From Burkholderiales bacterium (GTDB lineage: Bacteria > Pseudomonadota > Gammaproteobacteria > Burkholderiales > Casimicrobiaceae), in assembly GCA_025354075.1 (NCBI GenBank), contig JANXNO010000199.1:1-13326 (forward strand): a DNA stretch of 13,326 nt. Reading direction: 5' to 3'. Numbering within the stretch: the first letter of the stretch is position 1; every line of letters starts with the position of its first letter. A program made the position numbers and the translations under genes. Below are positions 1 through 6,853 of the stretch, one piece after another. The notes beneath the pieces were generated by a model. That model was not told where the DNA came from. It worked only from the letters and a program-made list of their open reading frames with translations, and did no database searches.

Positions 1-633
1 CATTCGCTGTACAAAGCGCACGCCTTTCTGTCGGCCTCAATGGCGGTCAGGCAGACTCGCCTGCAAACCATGCGTGGTGTGCACAAGCCCGTCGCACTGA
101 GCTTATGGCTCGCTCCGGTGTTGACTGTAGCCACCGTGTTGTTGCTGCAAACGTTGGTGAGTCCGGCGGCTTGGCCGTGGTGGTGGAGCCTCGCGCTGGG
201 CCTGTCCTGGGCGCCCGTGTTGTGGATTTCGGCGCCGCCCGGACAATCCGCCCGTGCGATGCTGCGCGGCACGCTGCTAGGGCTTTTGCTGATCGTTGGT
301 CTGACCGCTGCCGCGCTGCTCGCCCACATTCTTCCGCTGGGGTTGACGGATGCACCCAACCACACGCTGGGTGTCGTGGCCTTGGCAGGGACGGGCGCGC
401 TCTACCTCTGCCTCGTGCTGCTACAAACGCGCCCGCACTCACTCGAACCCTGGCGACGCTGGAGCTACGCGGGGTTCTATGTCGATGAGTACTACACCCG
501 ACTGACCCTGTGGCTTTGGCCAACCCGATGGATGCCTGCTGTGACTGAAGCGGACGCGCCGATGGTGCCGATTGGGCCGACCGCGTTGAGTGAGAACACC
601 GTGACTACCGTGAAGACCCAAAATCATGCTTAA
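1..633 (+). CDS. dabB: DabB, membrane subunit of the DAB inorganic carbon pump (3' part only)
   Basis: The reading frame is open from base 1, so the gene starts outside the window and only about 210 C-terminal residues are present. The first visible residues (HSLYKAHAFLSAS) resemble the conserved helix of NuoL/MrpA-type proton-conducting subunits. At least three hydrophobic segments follow, around codons 30-60 and 80-140. Near the end is SYAGFYVDEYYTRLTLWLWP, typical of the C-terminus of complex-I-like proteins found next to DUF2309 genes. In the DAB complex this subunit is thought to couple ion flow across the inner membrane to carbon capture by DabA. Its TAA at 631-633 lies inside the start of dabA, an arrangement that fits translational coupling. 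The last 30 or so residues are polar and probably poorly conserved. The pairing with dabA makes another NuoL paralogue unlikely. Confidence 0.85.
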   Translation, partial: HSLYKAHAFLSASMAVRQTRLQTMRGVHKPVALSLWLAPVLTVATVLLLQTLVSPAAWPWWWSLALGLSWAPVLWISAPPGQSARAMLRGTLLGLLLIVGLTAAALLAHILPLGLTDAPNHTLGVVALAGTGALYLCLVLLQTRPHSLEPWRRWSYAGFYVDEYYTRLTLWLWPTRWMPAVTEADAPMVPIGPTALSENTVTTVKTQNHA

Positions 634-3280
634 CGAAATGCACCCTATGAACGCTTCCCCGACCGTTGACGAGGCCGTCGCATCCCGACCCATTAACGCG
701 CTGTTCACTCCCGCGTGGCAGCAACAGATCGAAGCCGCATGCGGCACCGCCTGCCAGATGATCGCTCCAGCGTGGCCGCTGGATCGCGCCATCGCGGTCA
801 ACCCGCACTGGTCGCGCATCGGCATCCCACTGCGGCATGTCGCTGCACGCATGGCAGTGCTGGGAGATATTCAGGTGCTGCCGTCGCGGCTGACACAGCT
901 TCAGGCCTGGCAGCAAGGCCGCATCGTCATGGCCGATTTGACTTATGCCATCGCGCAGGTGCCCGCTGCGAAGTCCCTCGGCCTGAGCGCCGAGCGATGT
1001 CTGCAAGCCCTGCAACTCGCCCCCGCCATCACGCGTCTGCCGCTCTTGATTGACGTGCTGGATACCGACCCGCAGCGCCATACGCGGCTGTCTTGGCGGC
1101 AGGCCATCACGCATCAGGTGAGCCAGACCTGTGCGGCCTATTTCGACGCCCATCAGGCGGACTGGCAACCGGATCGGCGGCAAGGTTTGTATGCCTTCTG
1201 GCGCGATACCCTGCAGCACGATCACGGCATTGGGGTGCTGATGGGCCTGCCCAAACTGGGCCACGCACTGAAAGCCCTGCCACCCACGCGCGAGGATGCC
1301 GAGCGCTGGGTGCTGGAACGGCTTTGTTTGCCATCCGAAGTGTGGGCGGATTACCTGGAATCCGTGTTGCTCACGGTCAACGGCTGGGCTTCGTGGTGCG
1401 CCTACCTCGGCTGGCAAGCTAGGCTGGAAGGGCGCGAGGACGGGCACCTGCGCGATCTGCTCGCGATCCGCCTGGCTTGGGGGGCCATTCTGCTCGACTG
1501 CAAAGACGACGCCGCAACGACGCTCGCCTTAAATGCGGTGCAAACGGTCTGGTCTCGGGCACCAGCACTCATCGTGCAGGCCGAGGACGCGCTGCTGATT
1601 GATGAAGTGTGGCAAGTGGCGCTGGAGGCTGGCTACCAGCAGCGACTGATGCAGCGGCTGGCCTGTGCGGCCGGTGAATCCCCCGCGCCTCAGGCAATCG
1701 AAGTGCAGGCGGCCTTTTGCATTGACGTGCGCAGCGAACCCATCCGCCGCGCGCTGGAGGCCGTCTGGCCTGCCGTTCAGACCGTCGGCTTCGCGGGCTT
1801 CTTCGGGCTGCCTGTAGCCTACACGCCGCTGGCCACCGAGGCACGGCGTCCGCAGTTACCGGGACTGCTTGCGCCTGCTATGGAAGTCTCCGATCAGATC
1901 ACGCCGGTGAATGCGGCGGGCCAGCGAGGCGGGGTGAACTTGCAGAGCGCCGTCGCCCGCGCCCGTGCCGACCGCTTTGCACTGGCGGCACAGTGGCACG
2001 CCACCAGCCAGTGGCCGAGCGCCGCGTTCTCGTTTGTCGAAGCGGCAGGCGTGGCCTACGCTGGCAAGCTTTGGCAATGGCTGCGTCCGTCTCAGAGTGG
2101 ACGGCTCAACGACGATCTGGCCGGTTTGCCCGCGCGTTACCGGTCCGTTTGTCGGCCGGAGCTGGCGGGGCTCGATGTCAGCGCGAAGGTAGCTCTGGCT
2201 GCTGGCGTGCTGCATGCCATGGGCCTCGACCGTGCCCTGGCACCAATGGTGTTGCTGGTAGGTCATGGCAGCCAGTCGAGGAACAATGCGCACGCCGCAG
2301 CGCTTGACTGTGGTGCCTGCTGCGGCCAGACCGGCGAGGTCAATGCGCGCAGTCTGGCGCAGTTATTAAACGAACCGGCGGTCCGCGACGGCTTGCTCGC
2401 CAAGGGAATCACGGTGCCGGCAGATACGTGGTTTGTGGCCGCGCTGCACAACACGACCACCGACGAACTCGAAGGCTTCGACCTTGACCTGCTGCCGCCT
2501 CCGGCTCAGGCCCGTTGGCAGAAGCTGCAACCGGTCTGGGCGCAGGCCAGCGATCAGGTTCGCCGTGAACGGGCACCCGGCCTGGGGCTGAGCGCGCGTG
2601 CGCCGCACGACAAACTGCTCGGCCAGCTGCGCAAGCGCGCCAACGATGGTGCACAAACGCGACCCGAGTGGGGGCTTGCTGGCAACGCGGCGTTCGTGAT
2701 TGCACCACGTGCCCGCAGCTACGGTGTGGCGCTGGAGGGACGGAGCTTTTTGCACGACTATGAGGCCAGTCAGGATACCGACGGCAGCGTGCTGGAGCTG
2801 CTGATGACCGCCCCCATGCTGGTCACCCACTGGATCAACTGGCAATATCACGCATCGACTTGCGACCCTCTGCGACTGGGCAGCGGGAACAAAGTGCTGC
2901 ACAACGTAGTGGGTGGGAACATTGGCGTGTTCGAGGGCAATGGCGGAGACTTGCGCATTGGCCTGTCGCGACAGTCGTTGCACGACGGCGAACGCTGGGT
3001 GCATGAACCGTTGCGCCTGACGGTGATCATCGACGCCCCGCAGCAAGCCATTGACCGCGTGATTGCGAAACACGAAGTGCTGCAACAACTGCTCGGCAAC
3101 GGCTGGCTGCATCTGTGGCGCTTTGAACAAACCGGTATGCAGCGCTACGTTTCAGGCCTCTGGCAGCCGCTTGAGGCGGATTATTGTCGGGCACCCGTTG
3201 AAGCGCACATGCCGGGGGTGATCGATCACTCTCCCGCCAAAAATTCTCATGTTGAACGGACGCTGGAGGGCGTTGCTTGA
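626..3280 (+). CDS. dabA: DabA, zinc-dependent carbonic-anhydrase-like subunit of the DAB inorganic carbon pump (DUF2309/UPF0753)
   Basis: This 884-residue soluble protein works with membrane DabB as an energy-coupled CO2-to-bicarbonate pump in autotrophs (family knowledge). The beta-carbonic-anhydrase-like zinc ligands can be placed: Cys365 and Asp367 in FCIDVRSEPIRR, His547 in LLVGHGSQSRNN, and Cys562 in LDCGACCGQ. The 15-residue His-to-Cys spacing matches the H524/C539 pair known from the Halothiobacillus protein. Other family signatures are FGLPVAY, HNTTTDE, SGNKVLHNVVGGNIGVFEG and WVHEPLRLTVIIDAP. The frame is full length and unbroken. The chosen ATG at 626 overlaps the dabB stop; ATGs at 638 and 647 are alternatives, and none has a strong ribosome binding site. 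It probably shares a transcript with dabB. No RuBisCO or carboxysome gene is in view, so the link to carbon fixation is inferred. Confidence 0.95.
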   Translation: MLNEMHPMNASPTVDEAVASRPINALFTPAWQQQIEAACGTACQMIAPAWPLDRAIAVNPHWSRIGIPLRHVAARMAVLGDIQVLPSRLTQLQAWQQGRIVMADLTYAIAQVPAAKSLGLSAERCLQALQLAPAITRLPLLIDVLDTDPQRHTRLSWRQAITHQVSQTCAAYFDAHQADWQPDRRQGLYAFWRDTLQHDHGIGVLMGLPKLGHALKALPPTREDAERWVLERLCLPSEVWADYLESVLLTVNGWASWCAYLGWQARLEGREDGHLRDLLAIRLAWGAILLDCKDDAATTLALNAVQTVWSRAPALIVQAEDALLIDEVWQVALEAGYQQRLMQRLACAAGESPAPQAIEVQAAFCIDVRSEPIRRALEAVWPAVQTVGFAGFFGLPVAYTPLATEARRPQLPGLLAPAMEVSDQITPVNAAGQRGGVNLQSAVARARADRFALAAQWHATSQWPSAAFSFVEAAGVAYAGKLWQWLRPSQSGRLNDDLAGLPARYRSVCRPELAGLDVSAKVALAAGVLHAMGLDRALAPMVLLVGHGSQSRNNAHAAALDCGACCGQTGEVNARSLAQLLNEPAVRDGLLAKGITVPADTWFVAALHNTTTDELEGFDLDLLPPPAQARWQKLQPVWAQASDQVRRERAPGLGLSARAPHDKLLGQLRKRANDGAQTRPEWGLAGNAAFVIAPRARSYGVALEGRSFLHDYEASQDTDGSVLELLMTAPMLVTHWINWQYHASTCDPLRLGSGNKVLHNVVGGNIGVFEGNGGDLRIGLSRQSLHDGERWVHEPLRLTVIIDAPQQAIDRVIAKHEVLQQLLGNGWLHLWRFEQTGMQRYVSGLWQPLEADYCRAPVEAHMPGVIDHSPAKNSHVERTLEGVA

Positions 3281-3528
3281 GCGCTGGGAAGGGTAAGTCG
3301 CCCCCAGGGTAAAGCGCTTGCACAGCGATCAGCTTTTGTCTGTAAGCCTTATCAAATGTGGGCTGAAGGGTGAAATAGCAAAAAAGTCGACATATAGTGA
3401 AAACACGCTGATGCCCAATCATCCATTGACTTTGAGAGCGAAGCAGCCGCTCATCAATCCGCTTTAGTGCCGCATTTCTTTCATGAAGAAGCGGATCATG
3501 CCAAGCCAGTGAGCTGCCAGCGAACGAG
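3281..3528. other. Intergenic spacer between convergent dabA and the MerR gene
   Basis: These 248 bases separate two genes that end toward each other. No convincing gene is seen. A weak stem is possible just after dabA (CTGGG near 3284 with CCCAG near 3303), but no T-run follows, so I do not call a terminator. A minus-strand frame stays open across the whole spacer and reads somewhat protein-like. It also runs through both neighbouring genes in the wrong frame, so it is probably chance. The spacer is visibly more AT-rich than its flanks. Confidence 0.5.
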
Positions 3529-4626
3529 TCACACCACTGTGCAGTAGCCAGGGTTTGAAGGCAGGGGCAAGCCCTCGGCGATGGCCACGCGCTCGAGGGC
3601 CGTCTCGAACAACATCCGCGCTGCGCCGGCGACGCGTTGCAGGTAAGCGTGAAGCTGCGCATCGGCCGCACTTCGGTTGGCGCAGCCACCGCTATAGGTT
3701 TCGAAGCTGGAGATCTGCAGGAGCAGCTGCGCAAGGTGGCTGGGGCATTCGCAGGCAATGCCCGATGACAGCCCCGCAAACTCCGTCAGAGCCCCCTCGG
3801 CAAACCGGGACGGCAATGGTGCCCGTTCCGCAGCGCCCGCGGGGTCGTATAACCACATTTCCAGACTGAAACGGTCGGCGACTCTGCTCTGGTCTGATCT
3901 CGTCTGAGCTGAAACGGGTACCAGCGACAACAGCCACTGGTTAAGTGACTCGTCGCCATCCGGCTCAAGCGCGACGACTGCACCCGCGCTCACCAACTCA
4001 GCGCGCGCAGCGGCGTTGGAGTAGCGGTAGGCCACAGCTACTGCACGAGCGCTCCAGGCGTCCTGTGCGGCCCGCAGTTCGGGCAACCTCCCCGCCTGCA
4101 AGCTCGCCTCCTGCCAGAGCAGGAGATCAATGCTGGCGTTGGTCGCGTCTTGGGCTCCACGTATCGCGTCGGCAAGCGAGCTGAAGAAACGCATGCCCTG
4201 CGTCACACGGGCCAGGGGCCAGCGCGCGAACAAGCGTTTGAGCCGCCGCTCCATGGCCTGCCCCACCACGACGATGCTGATGGGTGGTGGCTGCGGGGCC
4301 GCATCAGTGTTTGCGGGCGTATCGACTGCAGGCTGCCTGCGCAGTAACTCACGTATCTGGTTGATGTGTAGTGATGCCAGCAGGCCAATCGCGTGCCCCT
4401 GCAACGTCAGCCGACGCAGGATCGTGACGCGCTCGACGTCGGTCGTTGAATACAGGCGGTGACCTGATGGGGCGGTGCCAGGCCGTACCGCCTGGTAGCG
4501 CTGTTCCCATATACGCAACGTCGCCACGGGCATGCCGACCATGCGGGCCACGGCACCGCTGCGAAAGGTGGGCTGCGGCACATGAGCCGGCGCATCGCTT
4601 TGCGTCAATGCGGTGTAATTTGCCAA
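3529..4626 (-). CDS. MerR-family transcriptional regulator with a long C-terminal extension and a degenerate B12-domain-like middle
   Basis: The protein has 365 residues. Residues 21-90 form the winged-helix DNA-binding domain (FRSGAVARMVGMPVATLRIW, then SGHRLYSTTDVERV). This is the arrangement of the CarH/LitR branch of MerR proteins. Residues 115-235 have an alternating strand/helix pattern starting ISIVVVGQAMERRL, like a cobalamin-binding fold, but the DxHxxG motif that would hold B12 is absent. The last 100 residues contain SSGIACECPSHLAQLLLQIS and run through a YLQRVAGAARMLFETALERV helix. From memory, this tail is conserved in Burkholderiales MerR proteins of this type. The start is TTG at 4626 with no clear ribosome binding site; GTG at 4581 is another option, and all alternatives lie before the HTH. 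It is divergent from the coq7-like cluster and probably regulates it and itself. Confidence 0.85.
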   Translation of the reverse strand: MANYTALTQSDAPAHVPQPTFRSGAVARMVGMPVATLRIWEQRYQAVRPGTAPSGHRLYSTTDVERVTILRRLTLQGHAIGLLASLHINQIRELLRRQPAVDTPANTDAAPQPPPISIVVVGQAMERRLKRLFARWPLARVTQGMRFFSSLADAIRGAQDATNASIDLLLWQEASLQAGRLPELRAAQDAWSARAVAVAYRYSNAAARAELVSAGAVVALEPDGDESLNQWLLSLVPVSAQTRSDQSRVADRFSLEMWLYDPAGAAERAPLPSRFAEGALTEFAGLSSGIACECPSHLAQLLLQISSFETYSGGCANRSAADAQLHAYLQRVAGAARMLFETALERVAIAEGLPLPSNPGYCTVV

Positions 4627-4636
4627 GTGAAAACGA

Positions 4637-4706
4637 TTGAGTTGGTATTGAGTCTAATAATAGCGTAATTTTCTAAAGGATTGGCAATTTGAGTTGGAAT
4701 CGAGCT
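4637..4706. repeat. Two direct repeats around the MerR promoter, candidate operators
   Basis: TTGAGTTGGTATTGAGTC begins at 4637 and a close copy, TTGAGTTGGAATCGAGCT, begins at 4689. The copies start 52 bp apart, about five helical turns. Each contains TTGAG followed 11 bp later by TYGAG (4637/4648 and 4689/4700), so the smaller unit recurs once per helical turn on the same DNA face. The first copy covers the predicted transcription start of the MerR gene. The second lies just upstream of its -35 box and overlaps the possible forward promoter. This is the layout expected for cooperative binding by an autoregulating repressor. The identity of the binder is inferred. Confidence 0.55.
4657..4687 (-). 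promoter_or_regulatory. Predicted promoter of the MerR gene with a 19-bp spacer
   Basis: Read on the minus strand, TTGCCA (4682-4687) and TATTAT (4657-4662) each match the sigma-70 hexamers at five of six positions and are separated by exactly 19 bp. A 19-20 bp spacer is the hallmark of promoters twisted by MerR-family regulators, as against the usual 17 bp. Transcription would start near 4650, giving a leader of about 24 nt before the TTG start. This is a sequence-only prediction, but both boxes and the spacing are unusually good. Confidence 0.6.
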
Positions 4707-4721
4707 TAGTTTCGGTACAAT
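4694..4721 (+). promoter_or_regulatory. Possible forward promoter for the coq7-like cluster
   Basis: TTGGAA (4694-4699) and TACAAT (4716-4721) have a 16-bp spacer. The -35 box matches at four of six positions and the -10 at five. It points toward the coq7-like gene about 300 bp away and overlaps the upstream direct repeat, so a protein bound there would affect both directions. The long distance to the gene makes a second, closer promoter possible. Confidence 0.35.
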
Positions 4722-5018
4722 TTGGGCGTGATGACGATGGAAAGCCACGTGGGTGATGGCAGACAACTTGAGTCATGGCGCGCCAACAGTGACTCGCCTC
4801 CGATGGCTTTATGACCCGATGCAGTGGACTCCACGGCAAGCCCGGACCGGAATCCCCGGTAACGCGAACATGTCTTTTGCTGCCTCTTTTCAAAATGGAA
4901 TTCCCATGATTTATTCAGGATGTACTCCGAACCTGATTTACCGACAGGCCATACTGCGGCTGACAGGTTCGTGTTTGGGTGCCGCGCCCTATGTGGCGGA
5001 CGCCGCACAAAGCGGCAG
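4722..5018 (+). other. Long untranslated or unassigned stretch ahead of the coq7-like gene
   Basis: This stretch holds no gene I can support. A 26-codon ORF starts at ATG 4731 in the same frame as the coq7-like gene and stops at 4811; a second frame (ATG 4756) runs to 5022. Neither resembles a known protein. A further TTGAG occurs at 4768. The coq7-like frame is open back to ATG 4920, but the 33 codons between 4920 and 5018 use rarer codons and lack the character of the downstream protein. If transcription starts near 4728, the leader would be about 290 nt, long enough for post-transcriptional control. Confidence 0.45.
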
Positions 5019-5597
5019 ATGATGTTTGATTCACCGCACTCCGCGCTGACACACTTCGGCTCCGGGTTTGCGATTGCCGCCTTGCCGCAACAGGTAGTGT
5101 CAGATCTGCGCACCGACCATGCGGGAGAAACCGGAGCCGTCTGCATTTATCGCGGAGTTCTGCGCTTTTCGCCTGACCCTGAGCTACGTGCATTTGCCCA
5201 GCGGCATCTGGCAACTGAGCAAGCCCACTTGCTTCTCGTTGAATCGTGGCTGCCCGCAAAGCAACGCAGCCATTTGCTGCCGGTGTGGCGACTGGCTGGA
5301 TTCCTTACGGGCGCCCTGCCCGCCCTGTTCGGCCCTCGGGCGGTATACGCCACCATTGAGGCGGTTGAAACATTCGTACATCAACACTACGACGAACAGG
5401 TTCGCCGGCTCGCGGCGTTTCCTGCGCTGGCGACACTGCGCCAGACGCTGCTCAATTGTCAGGGCGATGAAGCCGCGCATCGTAATGAAGCCGCTGCTGC
5501 GCGCGGCCCGGGCCAGCCCAGTGTCCTGTTGCGCGCCTGGTGCTGGATGGTTGATGTCGGCTCAAAGGGTGCTGTCACTTTATCGCGCCACCTATGA
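5019..5597 (+). CDS. coq7: Coq7-like di-iron demethoxyubiquinone hydroxylase family protein
   Basis: Coq7 proteins hydroxylate 5-demethoxyubiquinol in ubiquinone synthesis with a carboxylate-bridged di-iron centre inside a four-helix bundle at the inner membrane. All six expected ligands are present, numbered from the upstream ATG at 4920: Glu70 in DHAGETGAV, Glu100 and His103 in ATEQAHLLLVE, Glu150 in IEAVETFVHQHY, and Glu184 and His187 in GDEAAHRNEA. The E-29-E-2-H spacing of the first three agrees with the human enzyme. Between the helix pairs, LAGFLTGALPALFGPRAVYA is the hydrophobic membrane-associated segment. I prefer the ATG at 5019 (192 residues; ATG 5022 also possible) because the coding character begins there; ATG 4920 would give 225. 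It is the first gene of a cluster overlapping the next ORF by ATGA. Whether it is the main ubiquinone enzyme or a specialised paralogue cannot be told. Confidence 0.88.
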   Translation: MMFDSPHSALTHFGSGFAIAALPQQVVSDLRTDHAGETGAVCIYRGVLRFSPDPELRAFAQRHLATEQAHLLLVESWLPAKQRSHLLPVWRLAGFLTGALPALFGPRAVYATIEAVETFVHQHYDEQVRRLAAFPALATLRQTLLNCQGDEAAHRNEAAAARGPGQPSVLLRAWCWMVDVGSKGAVTLSRHL

Positions 5598-5806
5598 CCA
5601 GTCTACGCTTGACCGCCCTTGCCCCGGAGATCGAACGCCTCAATCGCCTCAGCGCGACTTGCTGGGGCAGCAACGAGCCAATTCGCGCGCTGCATGCCGG
5701 CAACGCCCCGCACGTCGACCCGCTTTCGCAATGGAGCACCCGGCCGACACTCGATGCGGCGTCGGACACCGACCTGCAGGCTGGTAACCGGGGCCTGACG
5801 TGGTGA
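5594..5806 (+). CDS. Small hypothetical protein between the coq7-like and DUF393 genes
   Basis: This 70-residue ORF begins with the ATG of an ATGA overlap with the preceding stop. It ends in a TGA that overlaps the GTG start of the next gene, so it fits the operon exactly and is probably translationally coupled. Codon third positions are GC-rich like the neighbours, which supports real coding. The sequence starts with an amphipathic stretch (LTALAPEIERLNRLSATCW) and becomes rich in Pro, Asp, Ser and Thr. There is one cysteine, no signal peptide and no membrane segment. I recognise no family. It could be a small partner of one of the adjacent redox proteins, or a remnant of a larger gene. Confidence 0.6.
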   Translation: MTSLRLTALAPEIERLNRLSATCWGSNEPIRALHAGNAPHVDPLSQWSTRPTLDAASDTDLQAGNRGLTW

Positions 5807-6213
5807 ACCCGTCGGCGACCGTCCCGGACAAGACGTCCCCCGCATTGACCGTCCTGTACGACGGCGCGTGTCCGTTGTGCCGCCGCGAAATCGGTGTTTA
5901 TCGCGGCCTGCAGCCCCTGCGGTCTGCGCCTGTGTGTTTCGCCGATGTCAGTGACGCTGCCGTGCCGCTGCCGCCCGGCACGACTAGGGAACAGTTGCTG
6001 GCGCGCTTTCATGTGCAACGGCAGGATGGCCAGTTACTCAGCGGCGCACGAGCCTTTCTGGCGCTGTGGTCTGCCTTGCCCGGCTGGCGCTGGCTGGCAC
6101 TGGCCGGCCGACTACCCGGCGCGGCCTGGTTGATGGAGCGAAGCTACCTGTTTTTTTTGCGCTTCCGGCCCACGCTTCAACGCTGGGCTTCTCGCCTTGA
6201 CAGACCGGATTGA
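5800..6213 (+). CDS. DCC-family thiol-disulfide oxidoreductase-like protein (DUF393)
   Basis: The 137-residue protein opens with the signature of the DCC family: LTVLYDGACPLCRREIGVYR, with the CxxC pair at Cys24 and Cys27. The CPLC motif after a short beta strand resembles a thioredoxin-like redox site; the family's substrate is not established. The C-terminal half (SGARAFLALWSALPGWRWLA, later LFFLRFRPTLQRWASRL) is the usual hydrophobic, Trp- and Arg-rich tail and may touch the membrane. The start is GTG at 5800, or GTG at 5803, overlapping the stop of the 70-residue ORF. It lies third in the coq7-like cluster, consistent with a redox role. No signal peptide is visible, so a cytoplasmic location is likely. 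Confidence 0.85.
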   Translation: MVNPSATVPDKTSPALTVLYDGACPLCRREIGVYRGLQPLRSAPVCFADVSDAAVPLPPGTTREQLLARFHVQRQDGQLLSGARAFLALWSALPGWRWLALAGRLPGAAWLMERSYLFFLRFRPTLQRWASRLDRPD

Positions 6214-6283
6214 ACATAAATCAAAGGCCTGCGCAGCGAACAGTACGCATTCGGCAGTTTTCATTGCGGCGGAAGCTTTACAA

Positions 6284-6853
6284 ATGAGTGTTGACCTTTA
6301 CGCGTGGGCCGAGGAACTTGACTCGCTGCACGCTCATGCGTGGCAGCGATTGGTTCGTGGCGTGCACGATCGCCATGCACCGGCACGCCATCCCACACTT
6401 GCAACCGTCTCGCCCGAAGGATGGCCTCAGGCACGTACCGTAGTGCTGAGGGCGGCGGATCGCGTGAACCGCACACTGCAAATCCACACAAATTTGTATT
6501 CACCCAAGATCGCTCATCTGACAGCAACGCCAATCGCAGCGCTGCACGTCTGGGACAGTCGGCAGCGTTTGCAAATAAGGCTGCATGCCGACGTGGAGAT
6601 TGGCCACGGTGCTGCCGTGGCAAGCACCTGGTCGGCGGTGCCTGAACGTTCTCGGGTTGCCTACAGCCGCAGTCAGTCGCCAGGCCAGCTGATGCACACG
6701 GCATTGGCCTACGAAGCACAGCCCGATCAAGCGGCCTTCGCAGTGCTGCGTCTGCATGTCCGCATGATGGATCTCCTGCACTTGGGGCCTAACCATCGTC
6801 GAGCTCAGTTCAGTCGGGACCTTGGCTGGGCCGGACGCTGGCTCGCACCTTAG
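6284..6853 (+). CDS. Pyridoxamine 5'-phosphate oxidase-like FMN-binding split-barrel protein
   Basis: This 189-residue protein belongs to the PNPOx-like split barrels. HPTLATVSPEGWPQARTVVL followed by LQIHTNLYSPKIAHL is the FMN-cradle region. LQIRLHADVEI, then WSAVPERSRVAYSRSQSPGQ, matches the PNPOx phosphate/flavin loop. The C-terminal VRMMDLLHLGPNHRRAQFSR is the family end motif seen in Pyridox_oxase_2 proteins. It may use FMN to oxidise a pyridoxamine-type or other small substrate, but true PNPOx (PdxH) has extra C-terminal residues, so the substrate is open. I chose ATG 6284, which has a GGAAG 9 nt upstream, over the TTG at 6197, which lies in the end of the DUF393 gene. It follows that gene by 70 bp and is the last gene of the cluster. 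Its TAG shares bases with the stop of the convergent folB-like gene. Confidence 0.82.
   Translation: MSVDLYAWAEELDSLHAHAWQRLVRGVHDRHAPARHPTLATVSPEGWPQARTVVLRAADRVNRTLQIHTNLYSPKIAHLTATPIAALHVWDSRQRLQIRLHADVEIGHGAAVASTWSAVPERSRVAYSRSQSPGQLMHTALAYEAQPDQAAFAVLRLHVRMMDLLHLGPNHRRAQFSRDLGWAGRWLAP

Noticed and set aside
605..1447. Long minus-strand frame (280 codons) opposite dabA, and a similar one at 2366-3130
   Set aside because: Both lie antisense to strongly conserved dabA sequence and show no family motif; GC-rich genes often give long antisense frames.
3027..3779. Minus-strand 250-codon frame covering the dabA-MerR spacer, partly protein-like in the middle
   Set aside because: It runs through the MerR gene and dabA in wrong frames, and the spacer part matches no transposase or other family I know. 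A decayed gene cannot be fully excluded.
4706..5146. Minus-strand 146-codon frame across the coq7-like leader
   Set aside because: Overlaps the conserved 5' part of the coq7-like gene and has no recognisable domain or ribosome binding site.
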